A DNA stretch of 64,000 nt from Monilinia fructicola. Lineage: Eukaryota; Ascomycota; Leotiomycetes; Helotiales; Sclerotiniaceae. The stretch is from assembly GCA_008692225.1 (NCBI GenBank), contig VICG01000002.1, positions 2,957,001 through 3,021,000 of the forward strand. Reading direction: 5' to 3'. Each line of letters starts with the position of its first letter. Position 1 is the first letter of the stretch. Below, one piece after another: positions 45,601-58,710 of this stretch. The translations under genes and the position numbers were made by a program. The notes under the pieces were generated by a model. That model searched no databases and was not told where the DNA came from. It saw nothing but the letters and a program-made list of their open reading frames with translations.

Positions 45601-48600
45601 ATGGGGTTCAACAACCTCCTTTAATTCGCGAACGAATCGCAATGGGTGTAATATTCTAATAGAGGTTTACGTACACAAAATAGAAGCCAGTGGGCCCAAT
45701 GATATACAAAATTCGGGTTGGTGGATAGTAGTCAATATACAGGCAAAATACTGAGTGTTCAAGTGCTTGCGATACTGTATATATGCCAAGTTAAGCAGTA
45801 GACTCTTGCCCTATATTTTATAAGAACTCGACTAAACTTGGTATCATAGAATTAATTCACTGAGCTCCCTTGTGATCCTGCATCTGGACTGATAATTCCC
45901 TCTCGTCTGAAAAAACTCCTATCCTCCAGGCTATAACACTCACTTATATTGCACTTTATTGTATAGTCCTCGTGTTTTACAGGCTCAAATTAGATGGGGC
46001 AAAAGCAGAGGTTTTGAAAAATACGGTGATTGAACTAGGGTCTATGTTAGAAACCGACTCAAGGTTTCAACCACTCGGCCACTTAATGGAGACTCCTCCA
46101 CTACCAATCACTTGGCTTTTCAATCTCGAGCTGGAGCATAATTCTACTGTGGATATGGCACTTGCATCATGAGCTATGCATGACTTCCCACAACTCATCT
46201 CTTGACATATATGATACATCCGCATTTGCACTCTCTACCACAATCGGACGTTATAATTGACAACGAACCCCTATCGGCTTTGAAATAAGACCTCTTGTTT
46301 TCACCTATGACATCAACAAACTCACTGATACCTTCACCGAAACTGTTTTGAATCCGTTTGACAATTCCATATTATGACGCACCCATATTCCCACCTGCGT
46401 CTTCCTCCACCCTCCTCATCAAGCCCTCATGTAGCCCACTGAAATGCAAATCCCGAGTGTTTCAATTGCTAATGCTATTCCGAAGGAACTCAATATCTAA
46501 AAACAAAAGCTAAAGTCGGCAAACGCACCTCATGAGTTTAGGAGCCGCCCTCAAAACCCGAGCATGATACCGTCTCGTCTCGACAAACTAAGGTTCAGTC
46601 GAACAATGGCATAAGAAATATGAAATAACAAAGCTTCTAACCTCTGGAGTATAGTTTGATAATCGATTCTTGCCCGCCCATTCCCACCGCTGGAACATAT
46701 CGCTTCATCTATCTGAACGTATGATATGTCATATGCTATATACTGCCAACTGCCCCCAAAGCGGAGGCAAGAAGAACCTCAAGTTAAAACCCAACCGTCG
46801 TAGTACAAGAAAGACCACACAACACTCCCACTAGTCAAGCATCCGATCGGAGCCTATACCTTGAAAGGAAGTCCGAGTCAAAAGCCGAAAAAAACCTACT
46901 CGAAGCATGCATGGCAGACCGAAGAATCAGATGAAAGGCCAACTTCTTTCTTCCGACAAAAGCTTGGGCTGGGAGATAAAAAAAGTATGAAATTAGAGTT
47001 TAATGAGGCTCAAAATAAGGTTAAATCAAACTCTAAATAGATGAAAAGTCACTTAGGTCAGATGAAATGCGAGGTTATAGTACCGGTGCCGGAAGGAAGC
47101 ATTGAAAGCCGTACGCTAGGATAGAGGAAAAGGGCATCCTGCTTTGAAAATCCCACTATTCGAATATGGGTATTTCAATAGATAGCTTTGCAAATCTATA
47201 ATACTGGGTCTTATCGTATTAGCGGACCGGTTTGAAGACTCTCTCGCTGTACCAATTTCGAATAGGCCTAAGCGTTGATTGCTTCTAGAAAACCTTGATT
47301 GGAGCCATTTGAGTGATCATGATGGGACTCGGTATGCTTTTCAGATTACCTGTCTGAGTTCGACTGAGGGTAGGTAGAAGTTGCTGCAGCGAAAAACTTG
47401 ATATGAGGATACTTTTTCTAGCGCCGAAATAAGGATATTTCAAGGTATTCTGATACAGTGCTAGAAATTCGACTAATCCCGATTGAGCATCATATTTTCA
47501 CTTCAGCCAAGATACTGACTGTGTGATCGAGGTGTCATTTGTGGGTTCATTCGAGACGAAGCTATATGATTGATCCGCTAAGAATATGCAAGGATTCGGA
47601 TACGTCAAAAAGTAAGAATATTCTTCATTTTGAACACCAACGATATATTAGAGAAAACCTTGAATAGTCTTACAAGGACATCGGGATATATATACATTTT
47701 CATATCGAGTTTTTGCCGTATACACAGCTATATTACGTAGAATAGTACTTAGTAACATTCCAACCCCATTTAAGATTATGCACTCATCAACAATAGCAAT
47801 GGATCGTACTCGTCAAATAAATACGGGTCACCCCAATCAATAGTTAATCTACAGCAGTAAGTGCTTACGATAGGAGGAAAGGGGGTGTCACTTTGTGACT
47901 TTGAAGATACAGTACTGTGCTCAAAGACCAGGATTGGGCTCGTGCAAGGAGATCCGACCATTTAGACAAGTCAATTCTGATAGACCCGCTTCTCTTAGAA
48001 GTCGCATAAAGTCTAACTTCGGATGAAACGAGGATTAACTTCGGGCGGAAGTATACTAGCGATAATAGAATCTATTGATTACAGAGCTCATTTTCGATAC
48101 GGGCATCCTCCCTTTGAAGAAAGGGATTGCGAACGTCCACTTTGGAAATTGATATTGGAAGGCGGGAGTCGAGCATGCTTGAAGATTACAGTAGCTGTCT
48201 CGCTCGAGGTAATGTAATGTTATGAGTAATTTTCGAACTGAATGATGTCAAATGCTCGTGAGTTTTACCGAGGGCTGGAAATAGGAGACGAGAGACGAGA
48301 GATAGGAAACGATAGACGAGAGATAGGAAACGAGAGACGAGAGATAAACTTCGTGAGTCGCAAGTAGTGAAGCTTGGAGTTCTCTGAGTAAAGATAGATA
48401 GCTATATGTGCTAAGAATAAATTCGATATTCGAATCCTATGTATGTAGGTATGTAATCAATACCTAGGGGAGCCATCTAAAGACATGTTAACGTTGAAGA
48501 TTGGGAACCCCTTAAGAGGCGAGAAATCACATCCATGGATGTACCAACCATAGAAATAATTTCTTCACTCGCAAGGTCAACTTATCATAATCAAATTCTA

Positions 48601-48711
48601 AAAACGCTATTATTATTCAATTCCTACATAATCACTACATAATCGCCACACAACCGCTTGACCGTCCAGCTAACCACCCATCTCCAAACAAAACGTATAC
48701 TACTTCAAGTC
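42647..48711. other. 6 kb gene-poor stretch
   Basis: No supported gene between the lysozyme-like gene and the GH28 gene. Open frames (for example 42791-43138 plus, 44015-44326 plus, 45972-46172 plus) lack domains and splice structure. One minisatellite is present at 48290-48349. The AT content is somewhat higher than in the gene blocks. Confidence 0.5.
48290..48349. repeat. 21 bp minisatellite, three copies
   Basis: Purine-rich units GAGAGACGAGAGATAGGAAA(C) at 48290-48310, GATAGACG... at 48311-48331 and a shortened third copy at 48332-48349. It lies 0.36 kb downstream of the GH28 stop. Confidence 0.85.
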
Positions 48712-50215
48712 TCACTTCTCAGCAACACAAGTAACGTTCAATGCCGATTGGTCAACATTGAGACAGTAAGACTCATCTTTACCAGCGGGACTGAGAACAT
48801 CGATATCAGTTGCGACAATGTTGTTGCAGACAGTGGTGCTTGAGCAAGAGAATAGACCAATTCGTGGGGAGTTCTTCTTGCTGGTCGTTCCCTTGAAGTT
48901 CTTGAAGACAATGTCGGTGATGGTAAGAGGGGATGGGAATTCCAAGCAGAGAGTCTTGTTCTTTTGACCGTAGCATTGGTTGATCTCGATGGCGTAATCG
49001 ACGTTCTTGACGTACATAGTATCGTAGGTGATGTTGCTAACTCTTCCATCTCCTCCACCTCCTGTGAATATATTAGTTGTGCGCTTGGTGAGTAAATGCT
49101 GAGGAGAAATGCTTACCTTGGAGATCACCACTGAGAGCCGAGGCAGCGTTGGGCCAAACCTTGATACGGGCACCGTCACTAGCATTGCTCAATGAGGTGT
49201 TGTAGACGTAGATGTTTTCAACGATGTCATATTCTCCAGGGTATTGTCCAAGGGATCCGACCGAAATTCCGTGTGAGCCGTTGCAGTCAATGTTTTGTAC
49301 CAAGACGTTGGTACTGTTTGGCTTGAAAGAAACGCAATCTAAGTTCTGGTAAGTAAAGTGTCAGAAGAGTAGATGAAAGGACATTTACCATCTCCGTTGT
49401 CGATGAGAGAGTTTTGGATGACAATACTGTCACTGCGGTAGGTATCCCATCCATCAGTGTTCTTTGCGGGATTCTTGCTTGAGCTTCCACCAGAAATGTT
49501 GATGTTGTTGAACACCACGTTGGTGGAGTTTGCAATGAAATTGTAGTATTGTGGTGAGTATCGGAGAACCAAGTCAGTCAAGATTGAGTCCTTGAGTCCA
49601 TCAATTCCGACAAGGACTGGTCTGAGGGCGTAGATGTCCTTGGCGTAGAGGTCGTACCAGACTTGACCGTTTCCGTTCAAAGTTCCACCTCCGTAGATGA
49701 AAACATCCTCTCCACCAAGCTTGAAGAATGAAGTGGCATTCTGGAAACCGAAACGGAAGGAATTGGCTTGCCAGTAGTCTGTGTCGTCCGAGAAGAGAAT
49801 TTCACCCTGGATGTCTGTAATAACCATCAGTAAAACGAAATTTTAATGTGTGAGTGTCATGAGCGAGCATACCGATATCAATGTGCTTAAGGAAAGTCCA
49901 GTCCATTGCTGTGCCAACCGAATAGGTAACACCTTTGCTGAAAACCACATGACCACCGTTGTTGCACTCGTTGAGCGCACTGAGGATGGCTGGAGAATCA
50001 TCCTTTCCGTTGCCGGCACTCTTAACCACGCAAGTCTTGGTTCTTGCTGCTGGAGATGGAGACCTGTTTGGGGTCTTTGGAGAGTATGTCACGACCGGTC
50101 TTGTTGATGCGGCTCCGTGGGCTTTACGAGCGACAACAGCATCTTGGAATGTTGGGCTTGCAACTGCAACTGCAGCGGATGCAATTGTAAGGACTGAGCT
50201 CAATTGAAAATGCAT
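48712..50215 (-). CDS. Secreted GH28 polygalacturonase (exo-type)
   Basis: GH28 enzymes hydrolyse alpha-1,4-galacturonan of plant pectin. Four exons (49873-50215, 49389-49814, 49117-49338, 48712-49061) with introns of 58, 50 and 55 bp give 446 aa. The N-terminus [20 protein letters not shown] is a signal peptide. All four GH28 motifs are present: NTDGWD (233-238), [12 protein letters not shown] (D256-D257), [13 protein letters not shown] (H278) and ARIKVW (R313, K315). The right-handed beta-helix is suggested by repeated I/V-N-I turns. Many N-glycosylation sequons occur (NISGG, NSTNV, NASDG). Length and the [25 protein letters not shown] context favour an exopolygalacturonase over an endo-enzyme; that subtype call is from family knowledge. 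A TATA box lies 93 bp upstream. It supports a plant-degrading lifestyle. Confidence 0.96.
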
Positions 50216-50307
50216 AGTGAATGACGGATCCGAGAGATCAAGAAGGAAGCAAGTTTGAAGGAGAGAAGTTGATGATTTTCGATAGCTATGATCGGGGATC
50301 GTCACAA

Positions 50308-50315
50308 CTTATATA
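50308..50315 (-). promoter_or_regulatory. TATA box of the GH28 gene
   Basis: TATATAAG on the minus strand, 93 bp upstream of the GH28 start codon. Position and sequence fit a core promoter element. Confidence 0.55.
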
Positions 50316-50480
50316 CTGTTTATCCGTAGATCAGGGGGACCTCCCATGCTGTCAGAGGAATTTAAGGAGCTTGTATTCTTCCGATCTCAGTCCTTGGCTT
50401 TGCTTCGGTAATGAATCATCATGAAGATGATTTCCTGCCCAGCATGAGATATTGCCGTTTCATCCCATCTTTGAATAATT

Positions 50481-50502
50481 GTGGAGACAACTTCAACCCC
50501 AG
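50481..50502. promoter_or_regulatory. Pair of CreA-like sites upstream of GH28
   Basis: GTGGAG (50481-50486) and CCCCAG (50497-50502, CTGGGG on the other strand) both match the CreA/Mig1 consensus SYGGRG. They stand 16 bp apart, about 270-290 bp upstream of the GH28 start. Carbon-catabolite repression of pectinases via paired CreA sites is well established in fungi. The motif is short, so chance is possible. Confidence 0.3.
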
Positions 50503-53022
50503 ATTATCGCGAGAAACCCCTGGGAGAATGGAACCCCGCATCAATTTACAAGCCAGATGTAAATTTCAATGCAATTTATTGGCTCATTTCATGCAATCAG
50601 GAACAGAAAGGCTTTATCCTTGCTCCAAGCTCAGTTAGAGTTTGGACTATTGGTGGAACTAAATTTCGCCCGACGGACCGGTGAGCAATACCCTTGCGAA
50701 GGATCTCTTGTGTGACGGTCTTGATAAGTGTGTTGCCACTTGCCGGTCGGGTTATAGATGAAATGCATACGGCATGGTTGTCTCTCGTGTTTAGGGTTTG
50801 GGAGAAGGTGGACATGAAGAAGGAAAACGAAATCTCGGTGCTAGTGTACAAGGAAAGAAGTGTCTTTATCACGTGATATAGTTGAACTTACCTTTGTTCT
50901 GGAAACTTTCAAATCTCCGCGTTGTTTCAAAGCTCGCCTTGTTGTCTATGATAAGACTTGGTTGCTAGATATTACACATATCTTTTAATGAGATATCTTT
51001 GTGTTGAACCTTACCAAAAGGAATATGCGCCACCAATTTGATTGCAGGCAGTTTCAGGGGTTGCGGAAGGGTCAAATTATTCAAGTGTTTGCTTTCGACC
51101 AAATTTTTTCTCAAAGAATACTGTACCAATCTTTGGGTCACCTTTAGCTTGGAATATGGGAGATCACATCATGTTCTTGCAGAAGATGGACCGATTGATT
51201 TTAGCTGGATGTAATGGTCGAAGCCGACGAACCCCTTTTCAAACTTCCATATTCTTTGGTGCCACTTTCGAAATCGATTTTACCCAAGAAATGGTAAACC
51301 ATGACGGATAGAGAAATCTGATCCATTCGGAAGGCACCAGATTTGATCTTCATTGCAGAGCCGTGGACATGCCGATATGGTAACTTCGTAACCCCACCGG
51401 GTGATCCACCTTTTTATGGTGAGAAGCAGCGGTGATGGATCCCGTCCAGGTCGCTGGAGACTCGACCATCATTTTCTATCATGTTGTGATAGAAAACTGC
51501 AGAGGCCTACGCATATTTCTATAGAAACGAGGTCTGCACTGTTGGCGCTGTTGGCGGTGTGCCACGGAATGCCTTCGGCTGATAGAATAGAGCAAACAAA
51601 GATGTATTGACGGCTCGGGCCTTGATGCATATCGAGCGCATGGAACCAGCTGTCAGGGGCATAGAACTTCGCCCAAGAATGCTATGCAGCTATGCTATGC
51701 TTTGCAAATTTCAAAACCCGTTGTGGTTGCCTTCCTCCTTCAAAAACGGTCAGCATTTCGACTTGGCATATGATTCGCTTCGTCGAGATATCATGAGATA
51801 ACATCGGCAAGATTCAAACCCCGAATCCAAATTGGGGTTTGGCTGCATCTCACGAGAGCAAAATCGCTAGCTATCCTTACATGTGTGGCTCTATCTGACA
51901 CCTGTCATCACAACCAAAAGTTTGCAATTCGTTTGATTGGCAAATGGCACTTGCTTATAGAGAAACGATTTTGGTTTCGTGCCATGTTAGACGTCTTGTA
52001 TCCGTTCAACGTTGTACTGTGGTTGAGTTTCTGTGATTCCTGACCATCCGATCCGGTAAGAGATCTCATTTTGCCTTCTCACCTGTAATGCGTTGAACAG
52101 TAGCCCGGTTTCTGGAAACCAAAGCACAACGCAAAGAACATTTTCCCCACATGCTGTGCTCGAGAGAGTGGACCCTCTCATAGTAGGCTCACTGTTAAGA
52201 TGATGATATAACAGTCATATACCACGAAGAAGGATTTCGACGACATTTTCGACGTCTTCGAGGTAGGGTGTGGTTACAATCTACGAACAAGGACAAGGCC
52301 CTCTTGAGACGCTAATGATTCTCAGAGACGTCTATTGGACTTTGGAATGCATGGCCTCAAGTCTAATGCACGAACGTTTGAATTTACTGGATCGTCGGAT
52401 AGCGCGTATCCTCATCCGGCGTGGGGCACTGCATATAATCTAACCAACTGCAATATTCTCTGAATATAGTAGGATCGATGTCGTTTTCCACACAGAAAAT
52501 CCTTGCTGCCGCCTACACTTGGAGCTGGGTCAATCGAGAAACGAGTAGACCCTGGAATCCCCAACCATTGAGATGGCAGACGCAAAGTAATAACACTAAT
52601 CAATACTACCTCGCCCACAGCCGGGCTGTCGGGGAAGGATGGCAACTATTATCCGGAATCAAGACCTCATGATGTGACAGTCATATCATTTCCAGAGCTT
52701 GAAGAATATCAAGAATGTGATATGTCAAAAAGATTAACAACTTTGGGATAACCCTACATACAAACGCTCACCACATTGGAAAATTCACCGCGGGCGCCCT
52801 TGGTCAACGAAATTAGAGATCCTTGACATCTTCCCTGACGAGCTATAGCAAACAGACAAAAAACCGCATCATTCGATCCCAGTGCCGACAATAAACCCCC
52901 AGCAATGCAATGTTTTGATAGCAAACGAAATGTGCATCTATTCGATGTATCGAAGCAGATCTGCCACCCTTACAATACATAGCAAACACTTCAATACATT
53001 GACGTCCAATTGCCCCTCATGA

Positions 53023-54465
53023 TCAGTATTGGTTGCTGGCACACATTGGATGACCTTGCATGAACTGTGAGTTTTGGGTGTCCATGAAAACCGGGGCGTG
53101 GTCATCGGGGAACACTCCTTGACAATCCTCGAATCGGTAGAATTCGCGTGCAGCATTAAAGTTTTCCTCTTTTATGACTGGGCTATAAGTTCCAGAGCTC
53201 TCCGGAGCCGGCGTCAGAGGCGATCTTCGAGGCGATCTCGCATCGGAAGTCACATTCGAGGCATGAAAGTGGCTGGCCGGATATCTTACCGATTCAGATC
53301 TTGAAGATACTGGCAGTATTCGTCTCGAAGCGGGATCGTCTCTCCCTCTTTGACGTTGTAGCTTTCCCTTGCTAGTAGAGTGGAATGAAGGCTTTCGAAT
53401 CGCATTATAATTCTGCTGTCGCCCCGGGCAGCTCTGATTTAAGACGCCTTCAGCCTTGGCAGATTTCTTGCTGCCATTGCCCTTGCGATATCGCGTTGTA
53501 GACTGAACTCCATCTTTGATCGCGAACTCTTCTAGGACCCATTCAGTAGACTTTTTTGTTTCCTCTCCCGGGATCTTTCTTTCCGTTTTCTTGAATGCCT
53601 GTCATCAAAATTGTTAGCCCCAGTAAACAGCCAAGCGTGCTTGATCATAGAATCTTACGGCGTTCATTGACAGATTGTGACGGATGCTGTTCATCCAGCC
53701 TTTGGTGTCTGAACTCCCTTTCGTAGTGTTCTCTCGGAACCAACGATAGATCTCCTGTAGAACCATGGAATGGTCTGGCGCACTCATTAGTGCTCGATAG
53801 ATCAACTTCGCGTATGGCTGTTCATCAACGCCATGTCCATCAGCATCAATGTCCATTGCAGTAGGCTCACGCGAGCTTTGCCCATCTTCTTCAGAGCATA
53901 AGCTGGAGGGAGAAGTGGAATTGAGAGGCTTATGCGTGGCGTCCACCATGATGCAATCTTCAGGCCTTGCATCATGGTCAGCTCTGGATGAAACCATGGA
54001 TCCGAGATTGTCGCGACTGTCAAAAGGATAGACGGGTAACGTCATGGTCATATTTGCATATTGTTCTTGCCAACTAGTTCGAGGAACGTTATCATAAGCT
54101 TTAAGAGGCTGTGGTTCAAGACCAGAGAAATCAGCCGGACCATCGTAGGAGTAATCATTTCCATCATCCCCAAAGCCAGGGGTCAATGGAGCCTGATGAG
54201 CCCATGAGTTTGGATTTTGAGCACCCGGCATTTGAGATGCAGCTCGGGTGTAGTCATTGTTGAGCATAGACGGTGAGGATGATGGTAGGCTAGCCATGAG
54301 ATACTGGTCTTGACCCATTCGAGGTAGGCCGTCAAATGATGTGAAGATAGCAGCAGCTTGCGATTGTGCTGTCGTCTCAATATTCCCCGAAGCATCAAAG
54401 TCCCAAGGCAAGTCTTGATTTTGAGGATGCTGTTGGAAGTGATCGGAATCCATGTTGAGAACCAT
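53023..54465 (-). CDS. Forkhead-domain transcription factor
   Basis: Two exons (53659-54465 and 53023-53598) with a 60 bp intron (GTAAGA...GACAG) give 460 aa. The forkhead winged helix spans about residues 216-305: QPYAKLIYRALMSAPDHSMV, LQEIYRWFRENTT, then the recognition helix GWMNSIRHNLSMNAAF, split by the intron exactly at NA|AF. The N-terminal 215 residues are acidic and Gln/Ser/Pro-rich, like an activation region. The C-terminal half has SP motifs (SPRRSPLTPAPESSGTYSP), possible CDK/MAPK sites. Fungal forkheads regulate the cell cycle or sexual development; which type this is cannot be decided. The first ATG gives MVLNMDSDHF; the second (MDSDHF) is an alternative start. Confidence 0.93.
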
Positions 54466-55633
54466 CTAAAAACAATCTACTCAACCTCGCTGCCGATGAT
54501 GTGGCCTGATGGGCTATTGAACGAAGTGCCACCTTGGGGATGGATTGCTCGGTTGTAAGACGATAGTGACTGTCTTCTCGGAGAATTGAAAGAATTGGGA
54601 TAGCAAAGGACTTCGGGTGTAGTTATTCAAAAAAAGAACTCTAGAACGTAAGAAGCAGTGGGAGCACTGGAAGCTTTGTGATTAAGAGCATAGGGACCTG
54701 AAAAGACAAGGCCATAATGCAGGAGGGCGATGCCAGCACATGGGTGCAAGCCTTTGACGTGTGGTGCAAACAGGCTCCCCGGGCAGCAACATTCTAAAGA
54801 CAGTGTGAGCTCTACAATGACTTTTCTTGAATAGCAATCGGTTGTTTTCTGCTAAAATAGGTGGGCGTATAGGTCTGCATATCCATGTCATACAGGGAGA
54901 GGAAAACGGACAACTGCATAACGCTAGAAAGATTGTAACCTGGAATCATTGTTTGAATTTAAACCTAGAAGAGCTTCTACTGTTCCACCGCCAGCCTCGA
55001 GTGGGCACAGTCACAAAGAATTGTCTGGTTTAATTGTTCTTGATTATTATTCTAGAATGGAACACGAAGTGATTTTTGTTTGGAATAAGCGGACTATACT
55101 GAAATTAGCCACCCTCAAACCGTTTAGACATACTCAGCCAAAGATTCCAATGATCCGCGCGAACGGAAGTTGATCCGGAGCTTTCCATAATTAAAATCGC
55201 AGCTACCCATGTTTGAAAAGAATTAGTGAAGCCTCATAGTCCATCATATTACTGCTACGAATTGTGCCCATGATTCCAAATTAGAGCTATCAAAGCGCTG
55301 AAGAAGGATTGTGAGGTACATAGAGGACGTCGCTAATCTCATTGCATTTTCCCGTTTTAATGTTTCTCTCATCCAGAGAATGCTGATGATCTCCTTATAA
55401 TTTCCCGTGTTGATGCTTCTCTCATGCATCGAATCGTTGCGGTCATGTACGCAGTATTATTTTTGACGGAAGTACAGAGTTTCTTTGTGTGACATAACAC
55501 ACGTGGGAGATATCTGGGGAGGTTTATTTGTGAGTTTAATGAATGATTGCTAGAGAAAATCCTCAATCAATTTTTGATACTTCCCAAACTCCAGTGCCAC
55601 AATAGGGCAAGCAGGAAACTCTTGAAGTCGTAA
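54466..55633. other. Gap between forkhead and Cactin genes
   Basis: 1.2 kb with the forkhead promoter and the Cactin 3' flank. No supported gene or repeat. Confidence 0.55.
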
Positions 55634-57496
55634 TCACTTTCGGTAATATATCTGAACAATGACATGTCAGCTGCTGTAAGAAGGTAACATGATGGATAAT
55701 GATTGATTGTCACTGACCTTTTTGAATTGAAAGTGCAGTTGAAGTATTCCCTGAAGATGTGATGTTAGCAAGGAACAGGCTTCAAAAATATGGTGGGGTT
55801 GAAGGTTTGTCACTGCATCATGGTAGTTACACGGATGCAAGAACGTTGACATTGAAGCCACCCACATAACACATACCTTGTCAAAACTACTACGAAAGCC
55901 ACGATCTCTTTTGGCAGAATAGTCCCATTCTTTGTCAACGATACGGAAGGCGATATCCTCGTAAGGTGGTCCTGCTATGAAGCGAATCAGACACGTATCC
56001 TCCTCTCCAGCAGCTGCAAATGACTCTCCTCTCTTTCGACCATTTTCACGAATTATTCGGAATGTTGGCGCCTTAGCTTTGTCTATGAGATCAGGATAAA
56101 ATATGTTGAATTTGTACCCTTGAACGACTTTTGGTGGGGGGTTGTCATGATCGTAATGGGTTTGGTTGTATTTGTTCCATTCGTAACCCATTTGCACTCG
56201 ATTGAAATAGCGCGGTTTTCTTGGCTTGTATTTGTCTGCCCACTGAGGTGCCGAAGTTGTTGTAAGGCTTTCCTCTGCTGCGAAGACCTCTTCATTCTCA
56301 TTGACACCCCGTGCTACCTCTCTATCGTACAATGCTTTTGTAGCCTGCGAGAAATCTTCGTTGACTACGGCAGAAAAGCGCTGTGTACCTGGAGGCGCAT
56401 TGCTGATAGCTGTGTTGGGTTTACTGACAGAGCTAGAGGTACTCTTCTCTGGACCAAGTTGACGTGAAGGCACATAACCTAGCTTTAAAACTTTGCGGCG
56501 CTCGGCCACGATCTTTTTGAGGAAATCAGATTCGTCAATAATTTCGCCTGATTTATCCTCAGTCCGCAGCTTGAGTAACGGTTCAGGGTCATGCTTCTCT
56601 GAGTAGGCAAAGTGAGGCTGACGACGAGGTGTTTGCGCAGCAATCGAACTTGGTCTGTCAGATCCCTCTTCAACCACTAAAGTTGGGCCCGATAACAGTT
56701 CTTGCAATTTCTTCTGAACACCTTCTGCATTTTCCTGTTGTTCTTTTCGTAACGCTTCAAGTCGAGTGTCCAGCACAGATTGATACACCTTCTTCAGTTT
56801 AGCCTTCGCCTTCCAAATTAATAAACTCTTCAACAGTTGTTCCCAATAATCTGTATCTATTGGTTCATTCGAGCGGAGCTTTGCCCTAATCTGGACTTCC
56901 AAGCTTTCCAGCTGCTCATATGTTTTTGGTGCCAGTAGTTTATCCACATCCGCAGCAACAGAGCTTACCGCGCGCTCATCAGGACCTAGGGGCTTCAATT
57001 TCTGGCGACGATCGTTGCAAATGATTTGCATCGTCTTCCAATACTCCTGGTTCTTTTTGTTCTTCTCCAAAGCAATATAAGAATTAATGTCGGTCTCCAG
57101 CTCCTCGAGTTGCGCATCATTGAGCCCTTCAAACACACCCTCTGGATCTACCACATCTAGCTGAACCTCTTCTTCATCAGCATCAAGAAGATCTCTGTCG
57201 GGATCGATCACTCGAAGGATGACCGCCAACCAATCAATTGGTTTTGCACGTCCTTCTCTGACTCTAATGTCTGCCTTCTTCTTTGCTTGTTTTAAAACAA
57301 AAGTATCCTCTTCTGCTACCCATTTCTTTGATTGCTCGTCCTCGAGACTCTGATTGTTACGATAAGGTCTAGAACCAGAGTTGCCTGCTGGGCGTTGTTG
57401 TTTTGAGATTCGATTCGTTTCGTCGCGACGTGGAGATGTGATATCTCTTCCCCGAGGTGCGCGACCTTCTATCATAGCCCTTCTTGCAGGATCCAT
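55634..57496 (-). CDS. Cactin, spliceosome-associated protein
   Basis: Cactin is a conserved nuclear protein of late spliceosomal complexes, needed for faithful splicing in fission yeast and animals. Three exons: a long one (55877-57496), a 33 nt microexon (55718-55750, GILQLHFQFKK) and an 18 nt terminal exon (55634-55651, IYYRK-stop). Introns of 126 and 66 bp are GT-AG. The protein is 556 aa. A basic/charged N-terminus is followed by the Cactin mid domain (about 55-260, helical: KKWVAEEDTFVLKQAKKKAD, IDWLAVILRVIDPD). After a linker comes the C-terminal cactin domain (about 417-556) with PQWADKYKPRKPRYFNRVQM, YEWNKYNQTHYDHDNPPPK and WDYSAKRDRGFRSSFDK. The two tiny last exons complete the conserved end. 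Confidence 0.96.
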
Positions 57497-57721
57497 GGTT
57501 CAAGGATGATAAAATTCGATTTCTTCCAGATTATGGAGTTCGTATCTACAAGGCATTCGTTTACCTTTGGCAGGAACTGGGCACCGAGCTTGAGCGATAT
57601 TGTGATGCCTCAGGCTCGATAACCTTATTGACTGAGTATCACGTGATAGATGATCCGTAAGGCTTAGCGTGACCCCGCGTGCCCCACAATCGGGGTGCAC
57701 TTCGTCATCATTTTACTGCTA
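57497..57721. other. Cactin upstream region
   Basis: Short promoter-proximal region of Cactin (read leftward). It ends at a TA that is one side of the duplication flanking a MITE. No distinct motif assigned. Confidence 0.5.
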
Positions 57722-57974
57722 CTTGGTGTTGTTTTGGGTCTATGCCGAAGTAAAAATTTATAAAATAGTATATCTTTTAAATTCTTTTTTTATATATTAT
57801 AAAACTTTCATTTTTAGAAATTTAAATACATTTAATGTTTATTTTTTAACTTAATAATATCATAAAGCACTATTTATAATTTTTAATGGATTCGTTGATT
57901 TATTATAATTTTTTCAAAACAAATTCTGTTTTCAATTAATTTTTATCCCAATATAAACCCAAAACAACATCAAG
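57722..57974. mobile_element. AT-rich MITE (copy A) with TIRs and TA duplication
   Basis: 253 bp bounded by TA (57720-57721 and 57975-57976). The left end reads CTTGGTGTTGTTTTGGGTCT, and the reverse complement of the right end reads CTTGATGTTGTTTTGGGTTT. Inverted similarity covers 37 bp with 8 mismatches, all transitions. The interior is very AT-rich with no coding frame. A second copy in opposite orientation lies at 61362-61754. The TA duplication and size fit a non-autonomous mariner-type element. Confidence 0.88.
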
Positions 57975-58587
57975 TATTCATAATCTCGAAAACCCCTTTC
58001 ATGTCACTCATACACAACCATCTTAATATTTCACTGACATACAATTCCTAGAAGTATTTCATTCATATGTGGTAATCTTCAGAGATATCTTTGTTTATGC
58101 AATCTTCTAGAACACTTCCCTCACATATTGTAGCCTCCGCAAAGAGTTATTTCATTCATACACACACCTCATGGCCATAATTCTTCGATAGAGAGACTTT
58201 TAATGTCTAAGTCTTGATTGTGATGGGAAACCTAAGAAAAGAGTTCACTGAGCTACATCTTGAATTTTAGACGAAAAGGAGTAGGTGATTATGAAACAGA
58301 CCAATGGCAATGGAAGATATTACCTTGAAAGGTCATGGGATTGGACATATAAACTAGGAAACTATCCTACATAAACCACATAAACCTCTACGAGGGCAAT
58401 TCAAGAAAAGCTAATCCTCGCACGGAATAGGGGTAATTCGGTACCTATGGTTCCAAGTGCCATCTGATCCCGACGTGATTCCTATAGTTTTAGCCCTGCA
58501 ACCCGACCGACCTCTTCCATATGAAAAAGACAACACCCAATGGATCTGAAAAGTAATTTCAGTGTTTATACTGAGATATTACATTCG

Positions 58588-58710
58588 AGGCATATAACCC
58601 CGCCCTGTCTAATTGTAAAGGGCTTGAATCCAAAATTTATCCTTTCTCGGGTATGCAACCACGCCCTGTCTAGATAGTTGTAAAGAGTCTTTAACCCAAA
58701 CTCTTTCCCT
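58588..58710. repeat. Imperfect 60 bp tandem duplication
   Basis: Two consecutive copies share CGCCCTGTCTA, TTGTAAAG and an AACCCAAA/AATCCAAAA-type end. The first starts near 58588 (CATATAACCCCGCCCTGTCT) and the second near 58649 (TATGCAACCACGCCCTGTCT). Differences are substitutions and a 4-5 bp insertion. Confidence 0.75.

Larger units (their letters stand above)
50216..53022. other. Gap between GH28 and forkhead genes
   Basis: 2.8 kb containing the GH28 promoter (left part) and the 3' flank of the forkhead gene. Open frames such as 51042-51311 (plus) carry no recognised domain. No repeats stand out. Confidence 0.5.
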
